Assembly: GCA_022264855.1 (NCBI GenBank)
Contig: JABYQU010000015.1
Coordinates: 124,001 to 188,000 of the forward strand
DNA: 64,000 nt
DNA from: Lenzites betulinus
Lineage: Eukaryota > Basidiomycota > Agaricomycetes > Polyporales > Polyporaceae
Direction of reading: 5' to 3'
Part shown: piece by piece, positions 1 through 12,031 of the stretch
How positions within the stretch are numbered: position 1 is the stretch's first letter
How the letters are laid out: each line of letters opens with the position of its first letter
Program-made: the position numbers and the translations under genes
Notes under the pieces: model-generated
Database searches by the model: none
The model's input: only the letters and a program-made list of their open reading frames with translations
What the model was told of the DNA's origin: nothing

Positions 1-2
1 CG

Positions 3-158
3 ACGGACGGACAGGCGAAGGCACCGGGAGACCCAAAGGCGGATTCGGGGAGCGAGAAGGACGACGGAGCCTCGCCGCTCAGCGCAGCAAGCAGCTCCGT
101 CGGACTGCCCACGGACCATGTGCGCTCACAGATGATGCCGCGGACATTCACAGCTTGA
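3..158 (+). CDS. 3' end of an upstream gene (partial, unrecognised)
   Basis: An open frame enters from the left edge and runs to a TGA at 156-158. The visible tail is polar and low in complexity (Asp, Gly, Lys, Ser and Ala rich, ending near SQMMPRTFTA), as expected for a disordered C-terminus. It would converge on the CCDC47-type gene, whose stop lies about 200 bases to the right. No domain can be seen, and other frames are also open for part of this stretch, so it may be an artefact of GC-rich DNA. Confidence 0.35.
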   Translation, partial: TDGQAKAPGDPKADSGSEKDDGASPLSAASSSVGLPTDHVRSQMMPRTFTA

Positions 159-364
159 GTTGCTGCAATGCAAGCTTTAGAATTACTTACTGGTATACTG
201 GTTCTACGCTATCGACGGACACAGCTATCCAATGCATCATGTACATGTACGCGCAAGGGAATATATTACGCAAGGCCCGTAACGTTTTCACCACACCCCC
301 AGCACCGCCCAACCCGCCAACCCAACGGCATGCCCGCGCGACCGAACTGCCCAACTCACAGGCT

Positions 365-1816
365 CTACCGCATCTTGGTCTTGCCCTGGGTCTTCCGGAT
401 CGCGCGCTTCTTCTCGCGCTCGAGCGCCTTCTTCTGCTCCGCCGCGCTCAGCTTCGACAGCCGCTCCTCCTGCGCCTTCTTCTTCGCCGCCGCCTTCTGC
501 TCGTCCGCCTCCTCGCGCTTCTCGCGCGCGGCCTCCTCGCGGATCTGGCGGTCGACGTCCTCGCGCGTCTTGCGCAGCTTCGTGCGCGTCTCCGGGCGCA
601 GCGCCGCCTGCAGCCCGCCGCGCGCCCCGGGCAGCTTGCCCTCGCCCGCGATCACGTCGACGAGCTGGAAGACCGCGGCGAGGAGCGGGAGCGTCGCGGA
701 TGCGTCGGCGGACGGCGGGAGCGCGAGCGTGAGGATGAGCCGCTTGCTGCGCTCGGAGGACGGGAGCGGCAGCTCGGGGCGCGTGCGCGGCTGGTCGGTG
801 AGCGAGAGCGAGCGGAAGTACGGCTGGATGGCGGGCGAGGCGAGGATGGCGGGGAGCGAGAGCGTGCCGTAGGGCTTCAGCAGGTTGGTGGTGACGTCCG
901 CGAACTCTGCGGGGGTGTGAGACAGCTGTTCGGCCCGGTGGTAGAGGGGCGGACGTACCAGTCATGACGGCCAGGGTTGCGGGGAGCGCCGTGCTCTCTG
1001 CGGTCTTCGTGAGGGTCTGCGGGGCACAGGGCGATCAGACACGACTGTGCTGGTGTATACAAATTGTTATCAAATGTATACGCACCAAGTCCCAGCGCTC
1101 GTTGCGGATGGTCTTCATCGCATCCTTTGCGACGACAGCCCACACACACTCCGGCACCGCGCCCTCCTTCCCTGCAGGCTCACGGAAGGTGAACTCGAGC
1201 TCGAGCTCGTCGTACACCTTGTAGTCCAGCTCCACCAAGCCGCGCAAGGTCTGGAAGATGTACTGGAACAGGTCATGGCGGGGCCGGAGAGTGAAGGTGG
1301 TGTGCAGGGAGGTCAATGCACGCCTCCCGGTGGAGAAAATGAAGAAGTCGCTGTAGCCGTCTGCGCAGCGCGCGATGAGGTTCGTCGTCCTGCGCGAGTT
1401 AAGAGTAACGCACCCTGGCTCAGGCCGTCCACATGTGTGGGCTTCGAGAACTGGGACTCATAGAGCGACTTATGCGCCTCGAACCTGTACGCGTAAACCA
1501 GGGAAGCATTCGCGACGTGTACACGTAGCGAAGATTTGTGGCGACGTACCACTTGGACGCTCTCCGTTCGTTGGCCCTCTTTCCAATGAAGTAGACTGCT
1601 ACGTAGAGCAAGGCCGCACCAAGAAAGTATACCTCGTTTTTGAAGTCTGGAGCGTTCCGTTAATAAAGCGAGCCGGTGCGGGGTAAGTAACTCGTGCGAA
1701 GGCTTACAGGCCGGTCGGAAGGTGAGGAACTTCCATTTCAGCTCAAATCCGTCATACTCGGGCGACACATTGGGCATGGGCGGCGTGAGGAACTTCGCGA
1801 TGTTGAAGGCCTCCAT
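365..1816 (-). CDS. CCDC47-type ER membrane protein (DUF1682)
   Basis: The protein belongs to the CCDC47/DUF1682 family. In animals CCDC47 sits in the ER membrane, in the PAT complex that helps insert multipass proteins, and it affects ER calcium. Joining exons gives, in order: an N-terminal stretch with MEAFNIAKFLTPPMP, one membrane segment ending YVAVYFIGKRANERRASKW, a luminal/cytosolic fold (YSDFFIFSTGRRALTS, LVELDYKVYDELELEF, KTIRNERWDL, then FADVTTNLLKPYG), and a very basic Lys/Arg/Glu coiled coil ending KTQGKTKMR. That layout matches the family. At least four short introns are needed. The ATG at 1816 is the first Met in frame with the conserved start; the upstream exon may differ because a neighbouring frame reads SPSSYSTPSNL one base out of phase. 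Function is inferred from the family. Confidence 0.85.
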
Positions 1817-2036
1817 GTTGACCAAGGTTGCTCGGCGTCGAGTAGGACGATGGGGACAGCGGGAACAGCACTCGCAGTCTAGGCGCTCGGCAGCTAGTAC
1901 TTGTGTAGACGCTCAGGCACGTCAGGCCGATAGCCACGTGGGGTCGATGTAGTAAAGTGAAGTGCTTCTCCCGCGCGTGTGCCGTGCGTCCGCCGCTTCC
2001 AGACGCAACAAATGACCGTGACAGAGAACAAGCGCG

Positions 2037-2784
2037 ATGTCTAGGGGTTCACACCATCCACTCTTTCCCTCTCTCACAGGGACGCCACTAGTGACTTTGC
2101 AGCCGACTGGTGTCTACGGCTACGCTATCAGGGCTGTGGGTGAAGGCCAAAGCAGCAACGAGGCGGGCGAGTTGATTGTGCCGGGCGAAGGGTGGTCAGC
2201 CGCTGCCGACCCACAGCTTCTGTTCCTTCGTCTGCAAAACGACCTGCAAAGGATCGCTCTATACACACGAGGAGACGATCCGCGCGGTCCGAGAAACATG
2301 GCGGATGCAACTACAGAGGTGAGCACCTCTATGGCGGTCCCGACTGCTCACCACGCCTAACAAGAACACCACATAGATGTCCCCCAGCACGAGTTACGGG
2401 CAGTTCGTAGTGGACGTCCTTGCGCGCACCACCCGCACGTCCGGCAGGATTGACCAGCGGGTTCTGAGGCGGAGCCTCGGACTCGCATCCTCGTATCTTA
2501 TTACGGACGTGACGATGAACGCGGAGGAAGGAATGAGCACATGGCGGGCGGGGTTCAACCGGCTGGTGGACGTCATGGTCGCGCTGCACGCACGGGAGGA
2601 GCTGGAGGTCGAGACGGTGAGCACAGCAAGCCAGGCGTGCTCAGAGTGCTGGAGCGTGGCGGGGTCATGGCGGGAGATGGACGACTGCCGGGAGGGCGTA
2701 AAGGCGATCGCGACGCGGCTGAAGGGGCTGCTGGACGCGAACGGGAAGACATACCACGGCCAGGCTATATATGCGCCCTACTGA
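2037..2784 (+). CDS. Hypothetical protein, unrecognised
   Basis: Two exons join in frame: 2037-2318, then 2377-2784 after an intron with a GTGAGC donor and a CATAG acceptor. Both lengths are multiples of three and the ORF ends in a TGA. The product would be about 229 residues. The second exon has an amphipathic, helix-like pattern (QFVVDVLARTTRT, LASSYLITDV, WRAGFNRLVDVMVALHAREE) that faintly resembles a cyclin-type fold, but no diagnostic motif is present and I do not assign it. A further in-frame intron starting near 2616 (GTGAGC) is possible and would drop about 20 residues. It lies between the divergent CCDC47-type gene and the PX-domain gene. The existence of the gene itself is uncertain. 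Confidence 0.35.
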
Positions 2785-3105
2785 GGCGAGCAGCGCGTGT
2801 ACGACGGCAAGAGCATCGCGACAGGCAGCGCGAGCTCGAGCGAGCAGTGTATATATGTACTTGCAGCCTGCGATCGCCTGCGCCCTGCACTGGGGATGCA
2901 GAGCCCCGCATCGGCGGCGCACGTGGGCGCTCGGAGTGACGTAGGGCAGGATGACCGATCGAGGCGCGCACTCTGTCTCTTGGCCTCCTCGGCCCTGGAT
3001 GCTGTCCGTCCGCTGCTCTACCTACAAATCACGCTGCGCACGGCGCGTCGCCCGCTCTACTTAAGCTCCTGCTCGTCGTCCAAACGCCCTTGACCGCCGT
3101 CCCCG
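2785..3105 (+). other. Intergenic, upstream of the PX-domain gene
   Basis: No gene is seen. The last 50 bases before the ATG at 3106 are pyrimidine-rich, as is common for fungal transcription starts. TATATATG-like runs at about 2765 and 2850 are too far upstream to assign. Confidence 0.4.
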
Positions 3106-6100
3106 ATGGAGAGGGTTCCCTCTCTCCGGCCCCCAAAGCCTTCTCGCTCCGTTCCTGATCTCCCCGTCCCCATCCAACTCCCATCCGATACCCCTCTCCC
3201 GCCCTCCCCGGACTCCGACGATGCCCACTTTGCCACACCGCTCGCGTCTCCACTGGTATCCTCTCCAGTAGCCGAGCATCCACCAGAGCTGCCGCAGTCG
3301 CAACCAGGTCCCTCAATTTCATCTGAGTCTGTTTCAGACTTTACGACTCTTACGCCTATACGCGCGCACTATCTCAAGAAAGAGCTTGTCCGTCTTCAGT
3401 TTCAGCGCGAACTAGATGCACTCGTAGCCGCACCGACAAACAACGTCTCAACATTCTCCTACCTCGGATCCCCCTTCACGCCTCCTCCGAAGGACGCGCC
3501 GCATCTGGATCTCCCATTTCTTCGGTACTTCTTCCGCCATTTCGTCCTGACCTTCCCCTTTCTCCAGTCTGCTCCGAAGGACTTCTTCCCCGAGAAGGTC
3601 CAGCCATTCCTTGCGTCTCTGCTCACCAGGAATCTGTCGCCTACATCTGTTCTGGATGATAATCCCGAAGAGTCCGAAGAGGCGACCCGCCACCGCCTGC
3701 TCAACAAGCTCGAGCGGAATCTGTCCATGCTTATGACCAGTGCAATCAAGCTTGCGGAACCGGAGGAGGTCGTTCGCTTGTCTCAAGCCGATCTCAACCG
3801 TCTAGAGCTACTTGCGAGGAAACGAGCCGCCAGGGAAAGGCGCATGAAGGATAGCTTTGATGTCAACGTTGTATGCGTCCGATCTGTTGTGGAGAAGAAA
3901 CGCATGCGCAGCAAAGTTCACGAAGTGCGTTCGGTGCCGAATGCAGCACCCAAATACTGATGAGCGGACTGTAGGAATTCATCATACGCACTCGGCGGAG
4001 AGGTCATCCAGACATATTCGTCTCTCGGAGATACGGGGACTTTAAGACGCTATCCGACGAACTGCGGAAAGCGCATCCCGACGAAGTGGTCCCAGCCCCT
4101 CCGCCCAAGGACCGTAGCTTTGTGAACGTAGCCGTCTCCCCGGCGTATACACCGACGAGTCCATCCCAGTTTGCATTATCCCCATCGTCCTCGTCAACCG
4201 GTTATCTGGCACCGACATCACCTCCGTTCCACATGCCTTCTGCTCCCCCAGTAAGTCCTGTCGCGAGCCAAGTCGGCCGCACACCATCTAGGTTACCCCG
4301 GCCACCCGGCTCGGCAGACCTGTACGACACCGAGCGCAACTCGAGCGCGGATTCGTTCGGCACCGCTTCGCCGACCAGCCCCAGCTTCGGCTACAGTCTG
4401 AGCGTCCCAGGAGGCAGCGGACTATCGCAGCAGGCTATGCGCCTCTCGCGCGAGAAGAACAGGCTGACTCTGCGGTCGTATATCACCTCCCTCCTATCTT
4501 CCTCGACGTTCGCGTCTTCGCCTGTTCTCAAGTCCTTCCTGCTCAGCGGCCCGACAAGACTGACTGAGGAGGAGGTGCAAGACGCACGACGACGCGAGGA
4601 AGCTGATCGGATGCGCGAAGATGGGCGGAAACGGTTCGCCAAGGAGATCACCGCCAGAGTGGACGGGCTACGGCAGACTGTCCGCGGCGTCAAGGGCGAG
4701 CTACTGGGGAAAGGTAGGTCCTTGGTCCAGATTGGCTCGGTATATGTAGCGGAATCTGACGGATTTTCGGCCGCATTTAGACGGACTGACGCAAATATTT
4801 GGGACGATCAAGGAGACGACGGACGTGCGGAGCCTCCCGCCAAGCTACCAAGCCGTCATTGAGTGGGCACGAATATCGTACGCGCTACGCAGAGTCCCCA
4901 CTTGCGTGCATATACTCACGATCCCCGCAGGCTCGCATCGACGGTCTTCCACCACTTCGTCGCCGCAGACAACGCGTCGGAGAGCTTCGCAGGCCTGAAG
5001 CGCATCCACGGGCTCATGCCCTATTTCATGCTCAAGGCGGCACTCAAGATCAGCAACCCGATGGGTATGATCCGCGGCGTGCTCGACCTCTTCCTCGCGC
5101 AGCCGTTTGGCGGGCGGAGTCTCTTGCAGCGGATGTTCACCGGGCAGCTGATGGAGGAGGTGCGCGCGCTCGAGGAGGACATCGAGTCCGTCAAGGACAA
5201 GGTCGAGGACCCGATGATGTGCGAGAAGGTTAAGCTGTACGTGTATGCGCCCAGGGAGATACAGGCGGTGTACAAGGCAGATGCGGGTAAGTTCTCTCCA
5301 TTCGTCGCGCCTGGGTCCCAATAACTTGATCCCCGCGGTCAGCTACCGAGGACATGCACGTACTAGCGGTCGTCCTGCGCTCCGGCGAAGAGCCAGCGCT
5401 CTCGCGCGCGCAGATGCAGCGTGTGGTTTATGCGCACCGAGCGCATAAGGAATATGTCAAGTACACCGAAAGCCTGGACGACTCGGATGACGACGAAGGC
5501 CCGCAGAACGAGGAGGCGTGGCTGTTCGAGGACCTGAGCCTACTCGCAAAGCTCTATGCGCGTCTGCGCGACAGGGAACAGTTGATCGAGCTAATATTCG
5601 AGGTATGTCAGGGCGTGTTGTGATGCTCAAGTCACAAACTGATTATGACACAGGGCAACACTGCAGAGCTGCTGAAAGACATCATCACAATTTTCTACAC
5701 GCCATTAGCCCAGGTATACAAGGCCGCGAGCATCGCGGACTCTCTTGGCGATCTACAGAACTTCGTGAACGACTTGATCCGCACAGTCGAGCAAACAGAA
5801 GAACGTGCGTTCCGTCATTTGTCACGATTATCGTCGTAAGCTGACTGTGCGGTGCAACAGTGAGTCAGACGGATCCCGCACGGACGGTGCAGATCTTCAT
5901 CGACCTAATCCAACGGCACGAGCAGTCCTTCTACAGCTTCGTGCACAAAGTGCACTCCAAGGGCGAAGGCCTCTTCACGCGCCTCATGCGCTGGATCGAG
6001 CTCTTCCTCACGCTCATGCGCGACGGCCTCGGGCAGCAGATCTCGCTCGACTTCCTCCTCCCGCACGGCGGCGCCGAGCGCGAGGCCATCCTGCGCGAGA

Positions 6101-6979
6101 TCGACGACGTCGCGCTGTACCACTACAAGCTGAAAGTCGCGTACGAGGCGAAGCTGCGCCGCCGCTTCGGCCGCACGCAGGGCATGAGCGACGCGGACGC
6201 GGAGGACGAGGCGACGGCGCAGCTCGTGAACGGCGTCGTGCGCGACCTCAGCTTCGGCGACCTCGTCCGCGGCGACGCGGAGGACCTCGCCGCGCAGGAG
6301 ACGGACGACGAGGACAGCTCGAGCGACGAAGACTCGAGTTCCGGGTCCGGGTCTGGCTCCGGCTCGGGGTCAGACGAGAGCGAGGGCTCAGACAGCGACG
6401 AGAGCGGCGAGGGCAGCGACACCGAGCGCGACGGCACCCCGCACCCACGGCACGGCACGCTCCCGCCCCCGCCCGCGCGCTCGCAAACGATCGCATACTC
6501 GCCCATCAAGCAGCGCCCGCCCCCGCACCTCAGCTTCCCGCAGGTCGTGCGCCACTCCGCGGACCTCCCCCGCACGCCCGAGGAGCGCTCGCCGCCAGTT
6601 CCACAACGCGCGCGAACCTTCTCCTCCCCAGCGCGCCCGACGCCGGCGGACGCGCGGTTCAAGGACCTCCCCCCGCACCCGGGGAGCAAGGCGCTCCCGC
6701 CGGTCCCGCCGTCGGCCCCGCGGTTCGCGCGCCCGCAGGGGAAGATGCCGGCACCGCGGCCGGCTCCGCCGCCGCAGGAGAAGAAGGCGAAGACGTCCCC
6801 GAAGCCGAAGAAGGGCGCTGCTGCGGCGCCGAAAGCGCCAGAGCTGGAGCACGTCCCCCAGCTCCTGCCGTTGTTTGTCGAGATGGTACGTGCGCTCGGT
6901 CGGTCCTCCCGCAGGGCGACGCCGTGCTGACCGCCGTTGCAACCCACAGTTGAGACCGCAGTTCGTGGTGCGGCGGTGA
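3106..6979 (+). CDS. PX-domain protein with PXB and DUF3818 regions (yeast Ypr097w/Lec1 type)
   Basis: This is a fungal lipid-binding PX protein related to yeast Ypr097w (Lec1), which is linked to sterol distribution and lipid droplets. A Pro/Ser-rich N-terminus is followed by the PX-associated (PXB) helical region (LKKELVRLQFQRELDALVAA, FLRYFFRHFVLTFPFLQ). A PX domain follows, split by an intron at 3928 (FDVNVVCVRSVV, then FIIRTRRRGHPD and VSRRYGDFKTLSDELRKAHP) and interrupted by a long Ser/Pro loop. The C-terminal DUF3818 region runs from VFHHFVAADNASESF through NPMGMIRGVLDLFLAQPFGG to the KLKVAYEAKLRRRFG helix. After it come a Ser/Asp-rich acidic tract and a Pro-rich tail. Six or more short introns are used. 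A last mini-exon after the acceptor at 6949 supplies the end LRPQFVVRR, with its stop at 6977-6979. It converges with CBK1. Confidence 0.88.
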
Positions 6980-7491
6980 GCCCCACTTAGGTTTATCGGA
7001 AGCAGAGTAGAAGCAAGTTCGCTCTATTGTAATCCAGGGATAGTCTGTGCAGGGGCGGCCGACGCCGCCTGCGCTGTTGCTTTGCTTACATACAGTTGTA
7101 TCACCAGTACTCCCCCGGGCCCTCTCCCGATCTACCGCATTATTTATATTGTAACCCTGCCGTCCATGCATGTGTACCTACCGCAGAAACCGATGACACG
7201 TCCTATCCACACCGAGGCAACGACGCGTGTTGCCGTGCGAAGCACAGAAAAGAGAGAACGGTGCGAACGTGAAGATGTCGTGAGCGAAGGGAACGAGGCA
7301 GGCGGCAGGCGGCGCGTGCTATGTCCAGAAGGCCGGACCCCCTGTATACGTACGTGATCGATGGAGACGCGTATGTGTAGACTACAGAGCTGACAATTGA
7401 GGGGAATCCGAGCGGGATGACAGGCGATGGTGGGAATGACATGAGGCTGGCGCAAGCACGGGCCAGCCCAGAGGTGCGACACGGGCCACGA
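6980..7491. other. Intergenic between convergent genes
   Basis: This holds the 3' flanks of the PX-domain gene (+) and CBK1 (-). No coding frame with recognisable content and no RNA gene is seen. Confidence 0.5.
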
Positions 7492-9432
<1,941 letters not shown>

Positions 9433-10005
9433 TGCAGAGCGTGCAGCCGACAAGTCCTCTCAACCAGCTTTAAACCGCCTCCGTTAATTGGCGGTCACGT
9501 GATGATGATCGGAGTGCGACAATATATTTGCCGCGTCTCTCTATGTCTCTCCTGCTAGCAACGAGCCGGTAACTAGTGCGCGGGGGCCATTCTAGGTCTC
9601 CTGGGCAGCGCTCGGAACCAAATATGAGACACAGATAGTGTACGCAGGTAGTAGACATTGGATATGTGATATAGTGGCGGGGAATGAGTATGAAATCGTA
9701 GAATGTCACAGTTCACGTATGTATATTTGAGCCGAGGGGGCCGACGACTCTGGTCGAGGCATTCCGGGATTGAACGAAGAGGTACGTTGTCTGGTACATT
9801 TCTTCGTATGCTTCACTTTCCCTAGGTACGCGATGTACCAGATGCATCTGGCTGCTAGGAAGTTGAGTGTATCCGACGAAGCGCGGAGGAGCTGAATGAG
9901 GATTAAGATTACATAGAACGTCCTCATATACACATAGTTCGCCAGACAAGAGCCCGGGTACTGAGACAATACAGTTCACGTACGTATACAAGATCGAGAG
10001 ATCCC
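9433..10005. other. Intergenic, upstream of CBK1
   Basis: It contains the 5' flank of CBK1 and the 3' flank of the next minus-strand gene. AT-richer than the neighbouring genes, with no coding frame I can support. Confidence 0.45.
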
Positions 10006-11465
10006 TCACATGCCCGGGTGCCACCCATCAGGGTTTGGAGTAGATACAGGAAACGCTGCTTGCCCGTACGCATAGCTGGGTCGAGGGGAGACGACCAGAG
10101 GCGCGGCTTGATGTGGGGGACTTCCATAGTGCCCATAGTTGCTCGCTGGAGCTGCCGGCATCGCCCAATCCTGACTGTAGACGCTACTCCTGTACTCATA
10201 TACGGCTTAGCATATGCTCCCCTATATGGCGCTGGGTATGGTCTCACCGATCGGATTGGGCGTGCGGCTGCCGCATGCGAGCCGGGAGGTTTGGCGTGAA
10301 GTGGGCTGCGACGGCGTGGCTATCGCGGAGTCAGTGAATGGAGCTTTTCAATCGTAAAATATTCTCACTTGTAGAAAGCGGATGCGCCGAATACTTGCTG
10401 AGGCAGGGGTTCCTCATCCTGCGGGACAGAGGGCAGTGCCTTGCCATACGCCATCCGATGGTCAAAGGATACACGAGGCGCACTGGTGTACTTCGCATTG
10501 GGCTGGTAATTCTTGATCGGAATCGCAGCTGAAGAGGGCTGCTGCCTCGCTGGTGGTGCCGACGGCATGGTCTGGGCGTGGTCGACATGCGGTCGGTTCG
10601 GATGAAGGGTGGAGATGGGAGGTGCGGGAGGCAGCGACTGTGCATGCGGCCGGATGTGGTCGGCCTGTGGAGGAGCTTGCTGTGGAGGGGGCGGTGGTTG
10701 TGGTGTATAGGACATAGATAGCGAGTCGAACGCGGGTGGCGCAGGGTCAAGATCGCTTGGCTCAAGCTCAGGACCATCGTAGCTCATCACGACCGCCTCC
10801 TCGTAAGGCGGGCCATCCAGGTCGGGTCCGACGGGCGTGAATTCCGGCGGAGGAGTGTCCTCTCGAGAATCTCGCACTACATCTCCAGTGTTGTTCATGA
10901 CGGTGAGCTGCCTCCGAGGCCCGCGCGCTACCCTGCGCTGCGCATCTCCAGCAGGAGCAGCAGCCTGGGTCCCCGTGCGTGCAGTCTCCGTCCGCGCGCC
11001 ACTGGAACTTGAAGGTGCCGCGCCAAGTCCCGCTTCGTCGTACCACGCAGGGCGTTCCTTCCCCGGACGCATCTTCTTCGAGACCTTCAGGGGTCGCGTC
11101 TGTGACGAAGATGAGCCCACCGACTCAGATGCGAACCGCACGTTGGCGGGCCTTGGTGGTGATTGCTCTGAGACCGCCCGCGCCTTCTCCCGAGGATAGC
11201 TAGAGGTTGGGTGTGTTCCAGTTGCAGAGCTTGGGATCTCCCTAGACGATGAGCCTCCGACGGACAAAGACTCTACACCAGCCAAAGCCGCTGCGAAGAC
11301 GGCATCGTCCCAGACCTCGAAGCCATCCTCGTCGACGCGCGGCTCAGGGGGCTCTTTCGCGCTCTCCGCTACGACATGCTCAGTCTTCTGGTCGAATTCG
11401 GTTTGAGAGATCTCGTAAGCTGGGGGCGGAGGTGATCCAGGAGGGTTACAGAGCGCGTCTTCCAT
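10006..11465 (-). CDS. Disordered Pro/Ser-rich protein with PPAY motif, unrecognised
   Basis: Three exons join without a frame break: 10369-11465, 10248-10319 and 10006-10189, with introns of 49 and 58 bases (GTGAGA...ATAG and GTGAGA...ACAG). The coding length is 1353 bases, or 450 residues. The N-terminus has SPPPPAYEISQTEFDQKTE, which includes a PPxY motif of the kind bound by WW domains such as those of Rsp5/Nedd4 ligases. The middle is low complexity (Ser, Pro, Gln, Ala). A short conserved-looking block reads KKMRPGKERPAWYDEAGLG, and the end is NPDGWHPGM. There is no signal peptide, membrane segment or enzymatic domain. A one-exon reading would stop at 10366, but the splice sites and the sensible downstream reading favour three exons. 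Function unknown. Confidence 0.72.
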
Positions 11466-12031
11466 GCAGATAAGGTGGCAGTAGTTTGGTTTGAGGGGAT
11501 GGAGAGCAGTCAACGTGCAGACATGTAGGACGGAGAGTTAGCACGGCCTCGAGAGTCAAGGCAGCATAAGCAACCGGGGGAGTAGCCGGTTCGCCAAGGG
11601 ACTGTACGGCAAGACTGGCGGGAGACTGCCGCCACGGCCGCGCATCTGCCAAAGTCGACATAGCCCCGAGCGCCATTAAGCTCCATTAGTGTAATATAGC
11701 ATGGCAGCATTCAGGGCGACGATATCGATCATGGCGTCAGCAGCCCATTCCGCCGGCAATACTCGATCATGGTTATATAGCAATGGCACTTGGTAAGACT
11801 CAGACAAGCCGGAGCGAGCGCGGCTATATGGTGGTTTGAACCAAGCATACCGCAGAGCGCCTAGTAGGGAAGCACATAATCTGAGATCAGCGTGATTGAA
11901 CTTGCAATGCTCGTTTGTGAACAGCGAACACCCTGCCGCTAGCTACATGGAACCTGCATGCAATACAACTGTGAGGTCATTGAAGAGACATGAGTGACAC
12001 AGATGATCTGTGAAGATCCCCTGATAAGTTA
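11466..12031. other. Intergenic between two minus-strand genes
   Basis: It holds the 5' flank of the PPAY protein gene and the 3' flank of the PDK-family gene. No gene or structured repeat is seen. Confidence 0.45.

Noticed and set aside
155..967. A 270-codon plus-strand frame rich in Leu and Arg
   Set aside because: It lies opposite the basic coiled-coil exon of the CCDC47-type gene and has the composition of its antisense. The minus-strand reading gives a recognisable family.
5805..6953. A 382-codon plus-strand frame rich in Arg, Ala and Pro
   Set aside because: It overlaps the real exon of the PX protein in another frame. The accepted frame continues the DUF3818 domain.
6123..6986. A 287-codon minus-strand frame
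   Set aside because: It mirrors the Ser/Asp- and Pro-rich exon of the PX protein, with only low-complexity content.
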